A DNA stretch of 64,000 nt, taken from NCBI RefSeq assembly GCF_001720485.1, contig NZ_CP017114.1, positions 3,162,001 to 3,226,000 of the forward strand, in the 5' to 3' direction. The stretch is from Cobetia marina (GTDB lineage Bacteria > Pseudomonadota > Gammaproteobacteria > Pseudomonadales > Halomonadaceae). The notes under the pieces are model-generated. The model did not search any database. It was given only the letters and a program-made list of their open reading frames with translations, and was not told the DNA's origin. Positions 18,584 to 28,155 of the stretch are shown in pieces (positions within the stretch are counted from its first letter, which is position 1; the number at the start of each line of letters is the position of its first letter). Position numbers and translations under genes: made by a program.

Positions 18584-20022
18584 GCCTCACCTTCCCGTGC
18601 TGCCAGTGCACTCAACAGACGTTCGTGGATACCGCCGAAGCCACCATTGGACATCACCACCACCCAGTCGCCGGCGCGGGAGTCATTGGCGATCTTGGCG
18701 ATCAGGGCGTCGAGGTCCTGCTCGACATCGGCTTCAACGCCGAGGGCACGACACTCGCTGACCGTCTCGTCCAGTGACCAGCCCAGTGTCGGGCCCGCGA
18801 ACCAGCTGACCCGATCCGCTGCGGTGACCGCTGCCGGCAGGCGCGCCTTCATGGTGCCAAGCTTCATGGTGTTGGAACGCGGCTCGATCACCGCCCACAG
18901 ACGACCGCCCTGCCCTTCGGCTGCCACGCCCGGCGCCAGGCCCTCAAGCGTGGTGGCGATGGCGGTCGGGTGGTGCGCGAAGTCATCGATGACCTTGACG
19001 CCGGCCACCTCACCGCGCAGCTCCTGGCGGCGCCTGGGCGGCGCGAAGCGCGCGAGCGCCTGCAGCGCCGCCTCGACACTCACGCCGCACTCGACGGCAG
19101 CGGCCACCGCGGCACAGGCATTGGCCACGTTGTGGCGTCCGCGCATCGCCCACTGGCACTCGACGAAGCGGTCCGCCTCGCCGGACACGGCGGCCGGCGC
19201 CGCCAGCGCGAAGTGGCTGCCATCGGCACTGATCAGACGATAGCGCCAGTCGCCACCGGCGTTCTCGATGCCACCTTCATCGCCGAAGCGTGTCACCGGC
19301 GTCCAGCAGCCTTGATCCAGCACGCGCTCCAGCGCCTCGGCACCGGCGACGGCGTCCGCCGCGACCACCAGCTTGCCGCCAGCCGGCACGGTACGCACCA
19401 GGTGATGGAACTGCCGTTCAATGGCCGCGAGATCCGGGAAGATGTCGGCGTGGTCGAATTCGAGATTGTTGAGCACGGCGATGCGCGGACGGTAATGCAC
19501 GAACTTGGAGCGCTTGTCGAAGAAGGCCGTGTCGTACTCATCGGCCTCGACCACGAAGGGTGCCTGCGGGTCGCCGATACGCGCGGAATCGCCCAGCTGC
19601 GGCGGCACGCCCCCGATCAGATAGCCCGGCGTGAGGCCCGCGCATTCGAGAATCCAGGCGGTCATGGTCGCGGTGGTGGTCTTGCCGTGGGTGCCGGCGA
19701 TGGCGATCACCGGTCGTCCCGTCAGCACCTCGTCACACAGCCATTGCGGGCCGGAGGTGTAGGCCAGGCCGCGCTCGAGCAGCGCCTCGACTTCAGGATT
19801 GCCGCGCGAGACGGCATTGCCGACCACCGTGAGCTCTGGCGCGGGCTCGAGATTGTCGGCGGCATACCCTTCCATCAGGGTGATACCGGCCTCGGCCAGC
19901 TGTGTGCTCATGGGCGGATAGACATTGGCATCGCTGCCGGTGACGCGATGGCCGCGCGCACGCGCAAGCAGTGCCAGAGAGCCCATGAAGGTACCGCAAA
20001 TACCGATGACGTGAAGGTGCAT
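18580..20022 (-). CDS. mpl: UDP-N-acetylmuramate:L-alanyl-gamma-D-glutamyl-meso-diaminopimelate ligase
   Basis: Mur-ligase family enzyme that joins recycled tripeptide directly to UDP-MurNAc, reusing cell-wall fragments. Seen: N-terminal HVIGICGTFMGSLALLAR, the ATP loop GTHGKTTTATM near residue 110, and the EADEYDTAFFDKRSKF motif typical of Mpl rather than MurC. The start at 20022 (ATG, GGAG eight bases upstream) is preferred to a TTG four codons earlier. About 480 residues. Together with mltB, rlpA and dacA in this window it links wall turnover and recycling. Confidence 0.95.
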   Translation of the reverse strand: MHLHVIGICGTFMGSLALLARARGHRVTGSDANVYPPMSTQLAEAGITLMEGYAADNLEPAPELTVVGNAVSRGNPEVEALLERGLAYTSGPQWLCDEVLTGRPVIAIAGTHGKTTTATMTAWILECAGLTPGYLIGGVPPQLGDSARIGDPQAPFVVEADEYDTAFFDKRSKFVHYRPRIAVLNNLEFDHADIFPDLAAIERQFHHLVRTVPAGGKLVVAADAVAGAEALERVLDQGCWTPVTRFGDEGGIENAGGDWRYRLISADGSHFALAAPAAVSGEADRFVECQWAMRGRHNVANACAAVAAAVECGVSVEAALQALARFAPPRRRQELRGEVAGVKVIDDFAHHPTAIATTLEGLAPGVAAEGQGGRLWAVIEPRSNTMKLGTMKARLPAAVTAADRVSWFAGPTLGWSLDETVSECRALGVEADVEQDLDALIAKIANDSRAGDWVVVMSNGGFGGIHERLLSALAAREGEA

Positions 20023-20214
20023 CTGTTTCTCCAATCCGGAAGCCCGAGCAGCCTAGCATGCCCGCCAGGCGGCGAGTAGCACGGGCGTGTCGGGGCAGAA
20101 CGACAGACACGTGGCATCCGGGCGTCGTGCAGGGGTCATGTCTTTCGGATATGATGCGGCGGGTAAGCGCCAGCCCGTTCAAGACCATGACAAGGAAGCA
20201 GAGACGAGAAGCCC

Positions 20215-21477
20215 ATGCCCCAGCACAATGCCTTCTACGCCCAGTCCGGTGGCGTTACCGCCGTCATCAATGCCAGCGCCTGTGGCGTGATCGAAGCCGT
20301 GCGTGAACACGGCGACCAGATCGGCAAGCTCTACGCCGGTCACAACGGCATCATCGGCGCCCTGACCGAAGATCTGATCGATGTCAGCCAGGAAAGCGAC
20401 GAGAACATCGCCGCCTTGCGCCACACCCCGGGCGGTGCCTTCGGCTCCTGCCGTTACAAGCTCAAGAGCATCGAGGATCACCGTACCCAGTACGAGCGTC
20501 TGATCGAGGTGTTCAAGGCCCACGATATCCGCTACTTCTTCTACAACGGTGGCGGCGACAGCGCCGATACCTGCCTGAAGGTCTCCCAGCTGGCCGAGAC
20601 CATGGGCTACCCGATCCAGGCCATCCACGTGCCCAAGACCGTGGACAACGACCTGCCGATCACCGACAACTCGCCGGGCTTCGGCAGCGTGGCCAAGTAC
20701 ATCGCCACCTCCACCCGCGAGGCCGGCCTCGACATCGCCTCCATGTGCGCCACTTCCACCAAGGTGTTCATCCTTGAGGTCATGGGACGTCACGCTGGCT
20801 GGATCGCCGCCGCCGGTGCCCTGGCTGGCGAAGATGCCACCCAGCCGCCGCACATCGTGGTCTTCCCGGAAGTCGCCTTCCACCGCAAGGACTTCATGGC
20901 GCGTGTCGACCAGTGCGTCAAGGACCACGGCTACTGCGTGGTGGTGGTCTCCGAGGGTGCCCGCTATGAAGACGGCACCTTCCTGGCCGATGCCGGCAAC
21001 ACCGATGCCTTCGGCCACCGTCAGCTGGGCGGCGTGGCGCCGACGCTGGCCGGCATGGTCAAGCAGGATCTCGGCTACAAGTATCACTGGGCCGTGGCCG
21101 ATTATCTGCAGCGCGCGGCACGCCACATCGCCTCGAAGACCGACGTCGAGCAGGCGTACGCCACGGGTCGTGCTGCCGTGGAAATGGCCCTGGCCGGCAA
21201 GAACGCCGTGATGCCGGCGATCCGTCGCCTCGGCGATGGCGCTGACTACGCCTGGGACATCATCGAGGCACCGCTGGAGCAGATCGCCAACCATGAGAAG
21301 TTCATGCCGCTGGAGTTCATCAGCGAAGACGGCTTCTACATCACTGACGCCTGCCGCCAGTACCTGTCACCGCTGATCCAGGGCGAGGACTTCCCGCCCT
21401 TCGTCAATGGTCTGCCGGCGGTCGCCCGCCTCACGCTGGCCAAGGTCGAGAAGAAGCTCACGCCGTTCTCGATCTGA
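20215..21477 (+). CDS. Pyrophosphate-dependent 6-phosphofructokinase
   Basis: Reversibly converts fructose-6-phosphate and PPi to fructose-1,6-bisphosphate and Pi. Of 420 residues, two spots assign the phosphoryl donor: the sequence NGGGDSADT at 111-119, where an Asp sits in the position that is Gly in ATP enzymes, and PKTVDND at 140-146, where Lys replaces the Gly of the ATP-type PGTIDND. The MGRHAGW motif is present. It lies 2.2 kb from the gene for inorganic pyrophosphatase, which competes for the same PPi. Halomonads mainly use the Entner-Doudoroff route, so a reversible enzyme would suit gluconeogenesis (inference). Confidence 0.93.
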   Translation: MPQHNAFYAQSGGVTAVINASACGVIEAVREHGDQIGKLYAGHNGIIGALTEDLIDVSQESDENIAALRHTPGGAFGSCRYKLKSIEDHRTQYERLIEVFKAHDIRYFFYNGGGDSADTCLKVSQLAETMGYPIQAIHVPKTVDNDLPITDNSPGFGSVAKYIATSTREAGLDIASMCATSTKVFILEVMGRHAGWIAAAGALAGEDATQPPHIVVFPEVAFHRKDFMARVDQCVKDHGYCVVVVSEGARYEDGTFLADAGNTDAFGHRQLGGVAPTLAGMVKQDLGYKYHWAVADYLQRAARHIASKTDVEQAYATGRAAVEMALAGKNAVMPAIRRLGDGADYAWDIIEAPLEQIANHEKFMPLEFISEDGFYITDACRQYLSPLIQGEDFPPFVNGLPAVARLTLAKVEKKLTPFSI

Positions 21478-21534
21478 TCGATCGCGCTGCCCATTTCCCG
21501 GGCAGCGCTGTGCCAACGCCGTTGCGGCACCCAT

Positions 21535-21572
21535 GAGAAAGCCCCGCACAGATCACTGTGCGGGGCTTTCTC
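21535..21572. terminator. Bidirectional terminator after phosphofructokinase gene
   Basis: A perfect 17-base stem with a 4-base loop whose arms include A- and T-runs lies between convergent genes. Confidence 0.9.
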
Positions 21573-21625
21573 GTTCATGACGCGAGGCTGCTCTCGACAA
21601 CCGCACGCCACCGACACACGCAGGG

Positions 21626-23353
21626 CTATTTGAGCAACCAGGACAGCACCAGCAGCAACAGCAGGATGCCGGCGACGCCCTGCCAGAAATTGGCTGGTTC
21701 GCGCATGGCCTCGGATGGCGTGATGGCCTTGCCGGGGTCCTGCTGTGGCAGGCGCAGTGCATAGAGCAGCTCCGACAGACGTCGGAAGCGCAAGGTGCGC
21801 TGAGGGTCCAGCGCACGCCTCAGGGCATCGTCCAGCATCTGGGGAACCTGCGGGTTGCGCATGCGTGCCGGCTGATACTCCAGCAGCTCGAGGTCCGTCT
21901 GGGTGCGCAGCTGATCCATCGACTGAGCGTAGGGCTGCATGCCGGTCAGCAGCCAGTAGATCACCGACGCCAGCCCGTACTGATCGCTGCGGCGACTGAC
22001 CTCGGCCCCCAGCGCATATTCCGGCGCACTGTGCTCGGTCAGCCCGACCTGGCGCACCAGGGGACCGGCACTCTCGTGCCCATCCCCTTCGCGCAGATGA
22101 CAGGCCCCGAAGTCCACCAGCACTACCTTGCCGTGACGGTCGATCATCACGTTGTCGGGGTGGATCAACTGATGCAGCACTTCACGCCGATTGAGTGCGT
22201 GGACCGCCTTGCCCAGCTGGCGGGCGATATCCAGGCGCTGCTCGAGATTGGCCTGGGGATGCTGGCGCGCCCAGTCGGTCAGCGTCTGCGCCTCCAGATG
22301 CTCGAGCAGATAGTAGAGGTGATCCCGCGGGCGCGAGGGTTCCACCACCTTGACGACGAAGGGCGAGTTGACGCGATCCACCACCCACTGCTGGAGCAGG
22401 AAGTGCTCGAGATAGGCGTTCTTGAGCGAGAGTTCCGGACTCGGCGCCTTCATCACCATCACGCGCCGGCTCTTGAGATCGCGGACCTTGTAGACGCGCA
22501 CCCGCGCACTGCGTGACATCACCTCCAGCACTTCCAGCCCATCGATGCGATCCCCCGGCTCCAGCTCGCGCGGCACCGGCAGATCCCCATAGATGCGCCC
22601 CGGCGTGTCCTCGCTGGCACTGGCCAGGCGATCGATACGCACCAGCTGGAAGCAGAACTGATCCGCGGTATAGCCACGTTCGTCGGCACGGTCCGCCGCG
22701 GCATGCGCGAGACGCTCGCTGGCGGCGTCCAGATCCGAGACATCGTCACGAATCAGTGACACGAAGTCCGAGGGCAGCAAGGTGCCGCGCACCGCCTGGG
22801 TGGTCAGCAGGAAGATGTCGCCCTGCTTGAGCGGCAATTCGATGTAATCGATGTCGAGACTGACATCCATGCCCAGAGCCCGTGAGGGATAGCGATAACC
22901 GCCCAGGTCCGTGACATGATCACGCGAGATCTGTTCGAACTCGCCACCACGCAGACGGAACACCACGGTATCGCCGGCATGGAACAGATGCGCCGACTGG
23001 CCACGGAAGATGACCGCGGAAATCGAGGTGACGTAACTGCCGCCACGCACGAAGCGACTCTGGCTGTAGCACCAGCTGTTCAGCGCTCGCAGCACACGAG
23101 TCGCGGAATACTTGACACTCCAGTTGTCGGGCGTGGCGAAGTAGTCGGCCAGAAAGCCACGCACGGCCAGATCGCCCGCCTGCTTGGCGATGGCGTTCTT
23201 GCTGGTGGTATCCGCGATCAACGCACAGCCGCCCTTGGTCGCCAGCGGGCCACGCTCGACAGGAATTTCCAGCGACATCGAGCTGCGGTGGCGCTTGCGG
23301 TCCGGTGCCACGAAGGCCTGACCATAACTGAGTGAAAGCTCTGCATCCGCCAA
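21626..23353 (-). CDS. PP2C-like phosphatase/protein kinase fusion with degenerate active sites
   Basis: The 575-residue protein has a PP2C fold at 1-240, a protein-kinase fold at about 270-540 and a C-terminal membrane anchor at 558-575. It aligns by eye with bifunctional Ser/Thr kinase-phosphatase proteins of gammaproteobacteria, but key residues are gone. In PP2C the NQD metal motif reads HRS (22-24), the DG motif reads DT (48-49) and the late TDG reads TQA (185-187). In the kinase the HRDxKPxN loop reads HQLIHPDN (394-401), so the catalytic Asp is Leu. K302 and DFG (414-416) remain. The start is TTG with a strong AAGGAG site six bases upstream. Probably a signalling scaffold rather than an enzyme (inference). 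Confidence 0.85.
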   Translation of the reverse strand: MADAELSLSYGQAFVAPDRKRHRSSMSLEIPVERGPLATKGGCALIADTTSKNAIAKQAGDLAVRGFLADYFATPDNWSVKYSATRVLRALNSWCYSQSRFVRGGSYVTSISAVIFRGQSAHLFHAGDTVVFRLRGGEFEQISRDHVTDLGGYRYPSRALGMDVSLDIDYIELPLKQGDIFLLTTQAVRGTLLPSDFVSLIRDDVSDLDAASERLAHAAADRADERGYTADQFCFQLVRIDRLASASEDTPGRIYGDLPVPRELEPGDRIDGLEVLEVMSRSARVRVYKVRDLKSRRVMVMKAPSPELSLKNAYLEHFLLQQWVVDRVNSPFVVKVVEPSRPRDHLYYLLEHLEAQTLTDWARQHPQANLEQRLDIARQLGKAVHALNRREVLHQLIHPDNVMIDRHGKVVLVDFGACHLREGDGHESAGPLVRQVGLTEHSAPEYALGAEVSRRSDQYGLASVIYWLLTGMQPYAQSMDQLRTQTDLELLEYQPARMRNPQVPQMLDDALRRALDPQRTLRFRRLSELLYALRLPQQDPGKAITPSEAMREPANFWQGVAGILLLLLVLSWLLK

Positions 23354-23682
23354 GGCGGTCTCCTTGCATGTCTGTCCTGCGGTGACGACCCTGCTGGTGC
23401 ATGCCGGCCATAACAGGCCTCGTCACAGTGTCTGCACGGCACCGCGAGTCGCGCGGCGATCCTTGAACAACGGGCACACCATCGGCCAGAGTATCGAGGG
23501 ATGGCCTCCACATGGGCTCGCGCGCTGCCAAGTGTTACCCGAGTCAGCCTGCAGTGCCACCACTCGTTGGTGCAACGCAAGGCGATCGAGCGTGGCATAA
23601 TGGCAAAACGGTCTGCCAGTTCGTATAATTCAGCGGAATTTTGACCCGCAGGCCTTCAACCCGCAAACCCAAGGACTCGACA
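23354..23682. other. Gene-free interval with the ppa promoter
   Basis: Divergent spacer of 329 bases between the kinase-phosphatase gene and ppa. Apart from the ribosome site of the former and the promoter and leader of ppa, nothing recognisable is seen. Confidence 0.7.
23601..23629 (+). promoter_or_regulatory. Predicted sigma-70 promoter of ppa
   Basis: A perfect -10 box TATAAT at 23624-23629 lies 17 bases after a weak -35 TGGCAA at 23601-23606. Transcription would start near 23636, giving a leader of about 47 bases before ppa. Confidence 0.65.
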
Positions 23683-24213
23683 ATGAGTTTCGACAAGATC
23701 CCCGCTGGCAAGGAATTGCCGAACGACGTCTACGTAGCGATCGAGATTCCGGCCAATCACGCGCCGATCAAGTACGAGATCGACAAGGACATCGATGCAC
23801 TCATGGTGGATCGTTTCATGGCCACTCCGATGTTCTACCCGGCCAACTACGGTTACATCCCGAACACCCTGGCTGACGATGGCGATGCCCTCGACGCGCT
23901 GGTCGTGACTCCGTATCCGGTCGCGCCGGGCAGCGTCATCCGTGCGCGTCCGGTCGGCGTGCTCAACATGAGCGACGAAGCTGGCGAAGACGCCAAGCTG
24001 GTCTGCGTGCCGCACCAGAAGCTGACCTCCCTGTACGACGACGTCCAGGAAGTCACTGATCTGCCGGAACTGCTGCGTCAGCAGATCGCGCACTTCTTCG
24101 AGAACTACAAGGATCTCGAGAAGGGCAAGTGGGTCAAGATCGATTCCTGGGACGGCGCTGATGCCGCGCGTGCCGCGATCGAGAAGGCAGCAGCTGCCTA
24201 CCAGAAGGACTGA
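23683..24213 (+). CDS. ppa: Inorganic pyrophosphatase (family I)
   Basis: Hydrolyses PPi in the cytosol and so drives biosynthetic reactions. The start at [13 protein letters not shown] gives 176 residues, the standard length of the hexameric enzyme. Seen: substrate and metal motifs [16 protein letters not shown] and the signature [10 protein letters not shown]. An AAGGA site precedes the start and a TATAAT promoter lies 55 bases upstream. In this organism the same PPi pool may feed the nearby PPi-dependent phosphofructokinase. Confidence 0.97.
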   Translation: MSFDKIPAGKELPNDVYVAIEIPANHAPIKYEIDKDIDALMVDRFMATPMFYPANYGYIPNTLADDGDALDALVVTPYPVAPGSVIRARPVGVLNMSDEAGEDAKLVCVPHQKLTSLYDDVQEVTDLPELLRQQIAHFFENYKDLEKGKWVKIDSWDGADAARAAIEKAAAAYQKD

Positions 24214-24263
24214 TCCTTCCCGTGACGGTCGCCAACTGACCCTCATTTGCTGACCGCTCATGA

Positions 24264-24292
24264 AAAAGCCCCCGTCATTGACGGGGGCTTTT
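24264..24292. terminator. Terminator after ppa
   Basis: A perfect 13-base stem (arms begin AAAAGCC and end GGCTTTT) with a 3-base loop, lying between convergent ppa and the DUF2333 gene. Confidence 0.9.
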
Positions 24293-24382
24293 CGTTTTCT
24301 GGGCTCAGCCCGATCCAGCTCAGGCTGACGAGGCTGGCGGGACATGACCTCAGTCAGGGTCCGCCAGCCTCGCTGTCAGACT

Positions 24383-25486
24383 TCAGCCCTTCTCGAGCAG
24401 GCTGCGCAGGTCACTGATCGCGGAATTGGCGCGTGCGATGTAGTTGGCCATGACCAGCGAGTGATTGGCGAAGAAACCGAAGCCGGAACCGTTGAGGATC
24501 ACCGGGCTGCCGATATCGGTCTGGGTCGACTCCAGCTCACGGATGATCTGGTCGATGGAGGTCAGCGCGTTCTTGTCTTCCAGAACGCCCTGGAAGTCAT
24601 GACGCACCGCCTTGAGCAGATGGATCAACGCCCAGGAGGTGCCGCGCGCCTGATAGAAGACATCGTCGATCTCGAGCCACGGCGTCTTGATCTCTTCTTC
24701 CGTCTGGGTGCTCTTGGCCGAGGTCGCGTTCTTGTCACCGGCCAGACTCAGATTGAGCTGAGACTTGCCGACGCTCGCGGACAGTCGCTGTGACAGGGAA
24801 CCGAGACGATTCTCGACATCCGACAGCCAGGCCACCAGATTGTCGGCGCGCGCATAGAACTGGCCGTTGTTCTGGGTATCATCGCTCAGACGCTTGAGGT
24901 AGTCCCCCAGCTGGCGGTTGGCATCGGCATATTCATGCTCGGCTTCCGGCAGCATCCAGGCATTGGCGTCGATGAACAGCAGCGATTCCGCCTTGCCCAG
25001 CGCCTTGTCATCACTGGACTGGGACTGTGAACGACTGAATTCCTTGCGCAGCTCGCGCGTCATGTCGCGCACCTGCACCAGCACGCCATATTCCCAGTTG
25101 GGCATGTTGTCCAGCCACAGCCCCGGGGGTGCCACGTCATTCTTCAGATAGCCGCCGGGCTTGTGCAGCAGGGTATCGTTGAGTTTCATCAGGGTCGCGA
25201 CAGTCGCCGTGCCCGTCGGCAGCACCTCGAAGGCCGGTGCCGGCTGCTCGCCATCGACACTGGCAACGGGTGCCGCCAGCCCATGTACGCGGGCCAGTTC
25301 GGTGCGCGTGGCCTGGTCGACATTGAATTCGTCCGGCTCGCTGCTCCAGTAGATCCCAAGGCCAACGCAGACCAGCAGGTAAATGACGAACAGCCCGACC
25401 AGTGGTTTCCAGATCCAGCCATACTGAGGTGTTTCCAGCACGTCGCGACCCGCGCCACGCTTGCTGCCTTTACCGAATAGGGCCAT
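24383..25486 (-). CDS. DUF2333 family membrane-anchored protein
   Basis: The 367-residue protein has one membrane segment at about 27-48 (WKPLVGLFVIYLLVCVGLG) and a long, mostly helical domain presumably in the periplasm. Family features seen: HKPGGYLKNDVAPPGLWLDNMPNWEYG split over residues 108-135 and RARGTSWALIHLL-type text near 280. No enzymatic motif is visible and no function is established for the family. It is monocistronic, with ppa convergent on one side. A set of 12-base tandem repeats lies in its leader. Confidence 0.88.
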   Translation of the reverse strand: MALFGKGSKRGAGRDVLETPQYGWIWKPLVGLFVIYLLVCVGLGIYWSSEPDEFNVDQATRTELARVHGLAAPVASVDGEQPAPAFEVLPTGTATVATLMKLNDTLLHKPGGYLKNDVAPPGLWLDNMPNWEYGVLVQVRDMTRELRKEFSRSQSQSSDDKALGKAESLLFIDANAWMLPEAEHEYADANRQLGDYLKRLSDDTQNNGQFYARADNLVAWLSDVENRLGSLSQRLSASVGKSQLNLSLAGDKNATSAKSTQTEEEIKTPWLEIDDVFYQARGTSWALIHLLKAVRHDFQGVLEDKNALTSIDQIIRELESTQTDIGSPVILNGSGFGFFANHSLVMANYIARANSAISDLRSLLEKG

Positions 25487-25840
25487 GCGTTCTTCCTTGT
25501 ATGAAGCCTTGTAAAAAGCCGTGTGAAAAAAGACGAGTCAGAAGACCGTGAACCGGTGTCGATACCCGCGTTGCCTCCAGCGCCGGTACTCATGACGTAC
25601 GTCCTATCCTATCATGCGTCCCTGCGTGTGCCAGTCGCGCTCATCGCGACGTCAGAACCGGGGGAGATCATCGCTACATGGTGGCGCATTCATCCTGGTG
25701 CAAGTCGCGACCCGTGATCATCGTGGGCATCATTGCCGGCCCTCTTTCCGTGACGAACACCTCAAGCGAGCTGATCGCGCAGAGGGCACAGGCACTCGCA
25801 AGATCGGCTTCTTCTCCCGGCACTGCAAAAGGATGCCTTC
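25487..25840. other. Gene-free divergent interval upstream of dsbD
   Basis: 354 bases between the DUF2333 gene and dsbD. It contains the tandem repeat at 25497-25532 and the dsbD ribosome site (AAAAGGA, seven bases before the GTG). No convincing small gene is seen. Confidence 0.6.
25497..25532. repeat. Three imperfect 12-base tandem repeats
   Basis: Units TTGTATGAAGCC, TTGTAAAAAGCC and GTGTGAAAAAAG follow each other directly. On the minus strand they form the leader just upstream of the DUF2333 ribosome site. Confidence 0.6.
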
Positions 25841-27871
25841 GTGCTTCGTCCGTTTCCCGCAAATGACGCGATCTCCCGCCAGATTCGCGCCAGTCTCGCC
25901 CTCGCCCGACCGATGCGCCCCGGGGTGCTGCTGGTCATTGTGCTGCTCCTCAGCCTGACCACTTTCGCCCTGCCAGCCCATGCCGGGCTGTTCGGCAGCA
26001 GTCCGGCCGCCTCCTCCAGCAGCGAATCGTCTACCGGGCTGTTCACGAGACAGGCATCCAGCAGCGACTTCCTGCCGGTCAACGAGGCCTTTACGCCCCG
26101 CGCATGGCGTGAAGGCGACACCCTCTATGTCGGCTTCACCAGTGCCGAGGGCTATTACCTCTATCGCCATCAATTCGACTTCGCGACCTCCCGTGACGAC
26201 CTCCGGCTCGGTGCCGCGGACCTGCCCCCCGGCGAATTCAAGCAGGACCCCTATCTGGGCGACGTGCACGTCTTCCATGACCCACTGGTCATTCGCCTGC
26301 CTCTGACAGCCGCAGACCGTCAGAATGCCCCGGACGAGGCGTCATCGATCAGTGGTCCGGTACCGATATCCATCACCTTCCAGGGGTGTGCCGACGCCGG
26401 CCTCTGCTATCCCCCCGAGACCGTCACGCTCGAGGCCGGTGAGCAGAGTGCGCCCGACGCCTTTGCCCACCTGATGCCTGATGCCGCCACCCTGGAGAGC
26501 GGCGCTGCCGACGACACTGGCGCACATCGTGCCGGCGAGCCCACTGCCATCCCGGGGACGGATGGCAGCTTTCGGGCATTGTTCACGGACGCCGGCCTCG
26601 TCACCTTGCTCGGGCTGTTCTTCCTGGCAGGCCTCGGGCTGACCTTCACGCCCTGCGTGCTGCCGATGATCCCGATTCTCAGCTCGATCATCGTCGGCCA
26701 GCGCCCCAGCCGCCCGCGCGCCTTGCTGCTGTCGTCAAGCTACGCCCTGGGCATGGCGCTCACCTACGCCGCGGCCGGCACGCTGATGGGTCTGTTCGGC
26801 GCCGGCCTCAACCTGCAGGCCCAACTGCAATCTCCCGTCGTGCTGATTCCCTTTGCCGCCCTGTTCGTGCTGTTCGCGCTGGCCATGTTCGGCACCTTCA
26901 ATCTGCGCCTGCCCGGCCGCCTGCATTCGCGCCTCGACACGCTGCAGGGGCGCCTGATGAATACCGGCCCGGGGGGATTGGCGCTGGCAGGCGCGTTATC
27001 GGTACTCGTGGTATCGCCCTGCGTGTCGGCACCTCTGGCCGGAGCGCTGGTCTATCTCTCCGCCAGTGGCGATGCCACCAGTGGCGGGTTGGCGCTGTTC
27101 GCGCTCGGGCTCGGCATGGGGGTGCCGCTGGTACTGGTCGGCACCTTCGGCGCCAGTCTCCTGCCCAGGGCCGGCGGCTGGATGGAAGGCATCAAGCAGG
27201 CCTTCGGCATTCTGCTGCTGGGCGTGGCGCTGTGGCTGGTAGAGCGCTTGCTGCCGGCCTCGCTGGCGGTGCTGGGCTGGGCGGCATTGGCCATCGGCAC
27301 CGGGGTGGCGCTCGGCGCGATCAGCTCCTCAAACCACGGCTGGGCCCGCGCCCGTCAGGCACTGGGGCTGCTGGCACTCGGCTGGGGGATGATCAGCCTG
27401 CTGGGCGTGGCCGGCGGCGCAAGCGATCCGCTACGCCCATTGGCCCCCTTCACCGGAGGCGGAACTGCCTCGGGACAGGCAACCGAGCAGACGCTGGACT
27501 TCACCACCGTCACTGACATGGCTGCCCTCAAGCGCGAGCTGGCACTGGCTGACCGTCGTGGGCAGCCGGTCTTCGTCGATTACTACGCCGACTGGTGCAT
27601 CTCCTGCAAGGTGATGGAGCGCGAGGTCTTTCCGCGCGTCGCGAGCCAGCTGCGCCAGTTTCATCTGATTCGCGCCGATGTCACTCAGACGGATGCCACC
27701 ACCCGTGAGCTGCTGTCATCGTTCGGCCTCTTCGGACCGCCCAGTCTGCTGTTCTTCGCAGGACAACAGGAAATGACCGAAGCGCGGATTCAGGGAGAGG
27801 TCGATGCCGAGCAGCTGGGCGAGCATCTCGACAAGGTGCTGCGTCACCATCGCACTGCCGCGGGTGCATGA
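25841..27871 (+). CDS. dsbD: Thiol:disulfide interchange protein DsbD
   Basis: Carries electrons from cytosolic thioredoxin across the inner membrane to periplasmic isomerases and cytochrome-c maturation proteins. All three domains are present in 676 residues: a signal peptide and periplasmic alpha domain with the pair in GCADAGLCYPP; a membrane core of about eight segments with FTPCVLPM and VVSPCVSAP; and a C-terminal thioredoxin-like domain with WCISCK (C586, C589). The GTG start is chosen because AAAAGGA lies seven bases upstream; an ATG 24 codons later has no ribosome site. Confidence 0.95.
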   Translation: MLRPFPANDAISRQIRASLALARPMRPGVLLVIVLLLSLTTFALPAHAGLFGSSPAASSSSESSTGLFTRQASSSDFLPVNEAFTPRAWREGDTLYVGFTSAEGYYLYRHQFDFATSRDDLRLGAADLPPGEFKQDPYLGDVHVFHDPLVIRLPLTAADRQNAPDEASSISGPVPISITFQGCADAGLCYPPETVTLEAGEQSAPDAFAHLMPDAATLESGAADDTGAHRAGEPTAIPGTDGSFRALFTDAGLVTLLGLFFLAGLGLTFTPCVLPMIPILSSIIVGQRPSRPRALLLSSSYALGMALTYAAAGTLMGLFGAGLNLQAQLQSPVVLIPFAALFVLFALAMFGTFNLRLPGRLHSRLDTLQGRLMNTGPGGLALAGALSVLVVSPCVSAPLAGALVYLSASGDATSGGLALFALGLGMGVPLVLVGTFGASLLPRAGGWMEGIKQAFGILLLGVALWLVERLLPASLAVLGWAALAIGTGVALGAISSSNHGWARARQALGLLALGWGMISLLGVAGGASDPLRPLAPFTGGGTASGQATEQTLDFTTVTDMAALKRELALADRRGQPVFVDYYADWCISCKVMEREVFPRVASQLRQFHLIRADVTQTDATTRELLSSFGLFGPPSLLFFAGQQEMTEARIQGEVDAEQLGEHLDKVLRHHRTAAGA

Positions 27872-28155
27872 TCTGTCGGGAGTCAGCCATGCCGGACACC
27901 GGTAGATGACGTCGCGATGTTGACGGGATGGCAGCGCGGGAGAGTCGGCGTGGCAATCAGGATAAAAGCGGCAGGAAATCCGGTTCGGTGCCAAACTGGA
28001 CAGCGTTCGAGAATTTCGGCAGAATCCGCGTCACTGCGACAACAGTCTAGGCTCAATAGGTAAACGTCGCGGATAGTGACGGTATCTTTGCATTTTCACC
28101 CAGGGTTAACAGCTCAGCGAGTCACGCACTTGCTTCCGCTGACAAGAGGACTTTC

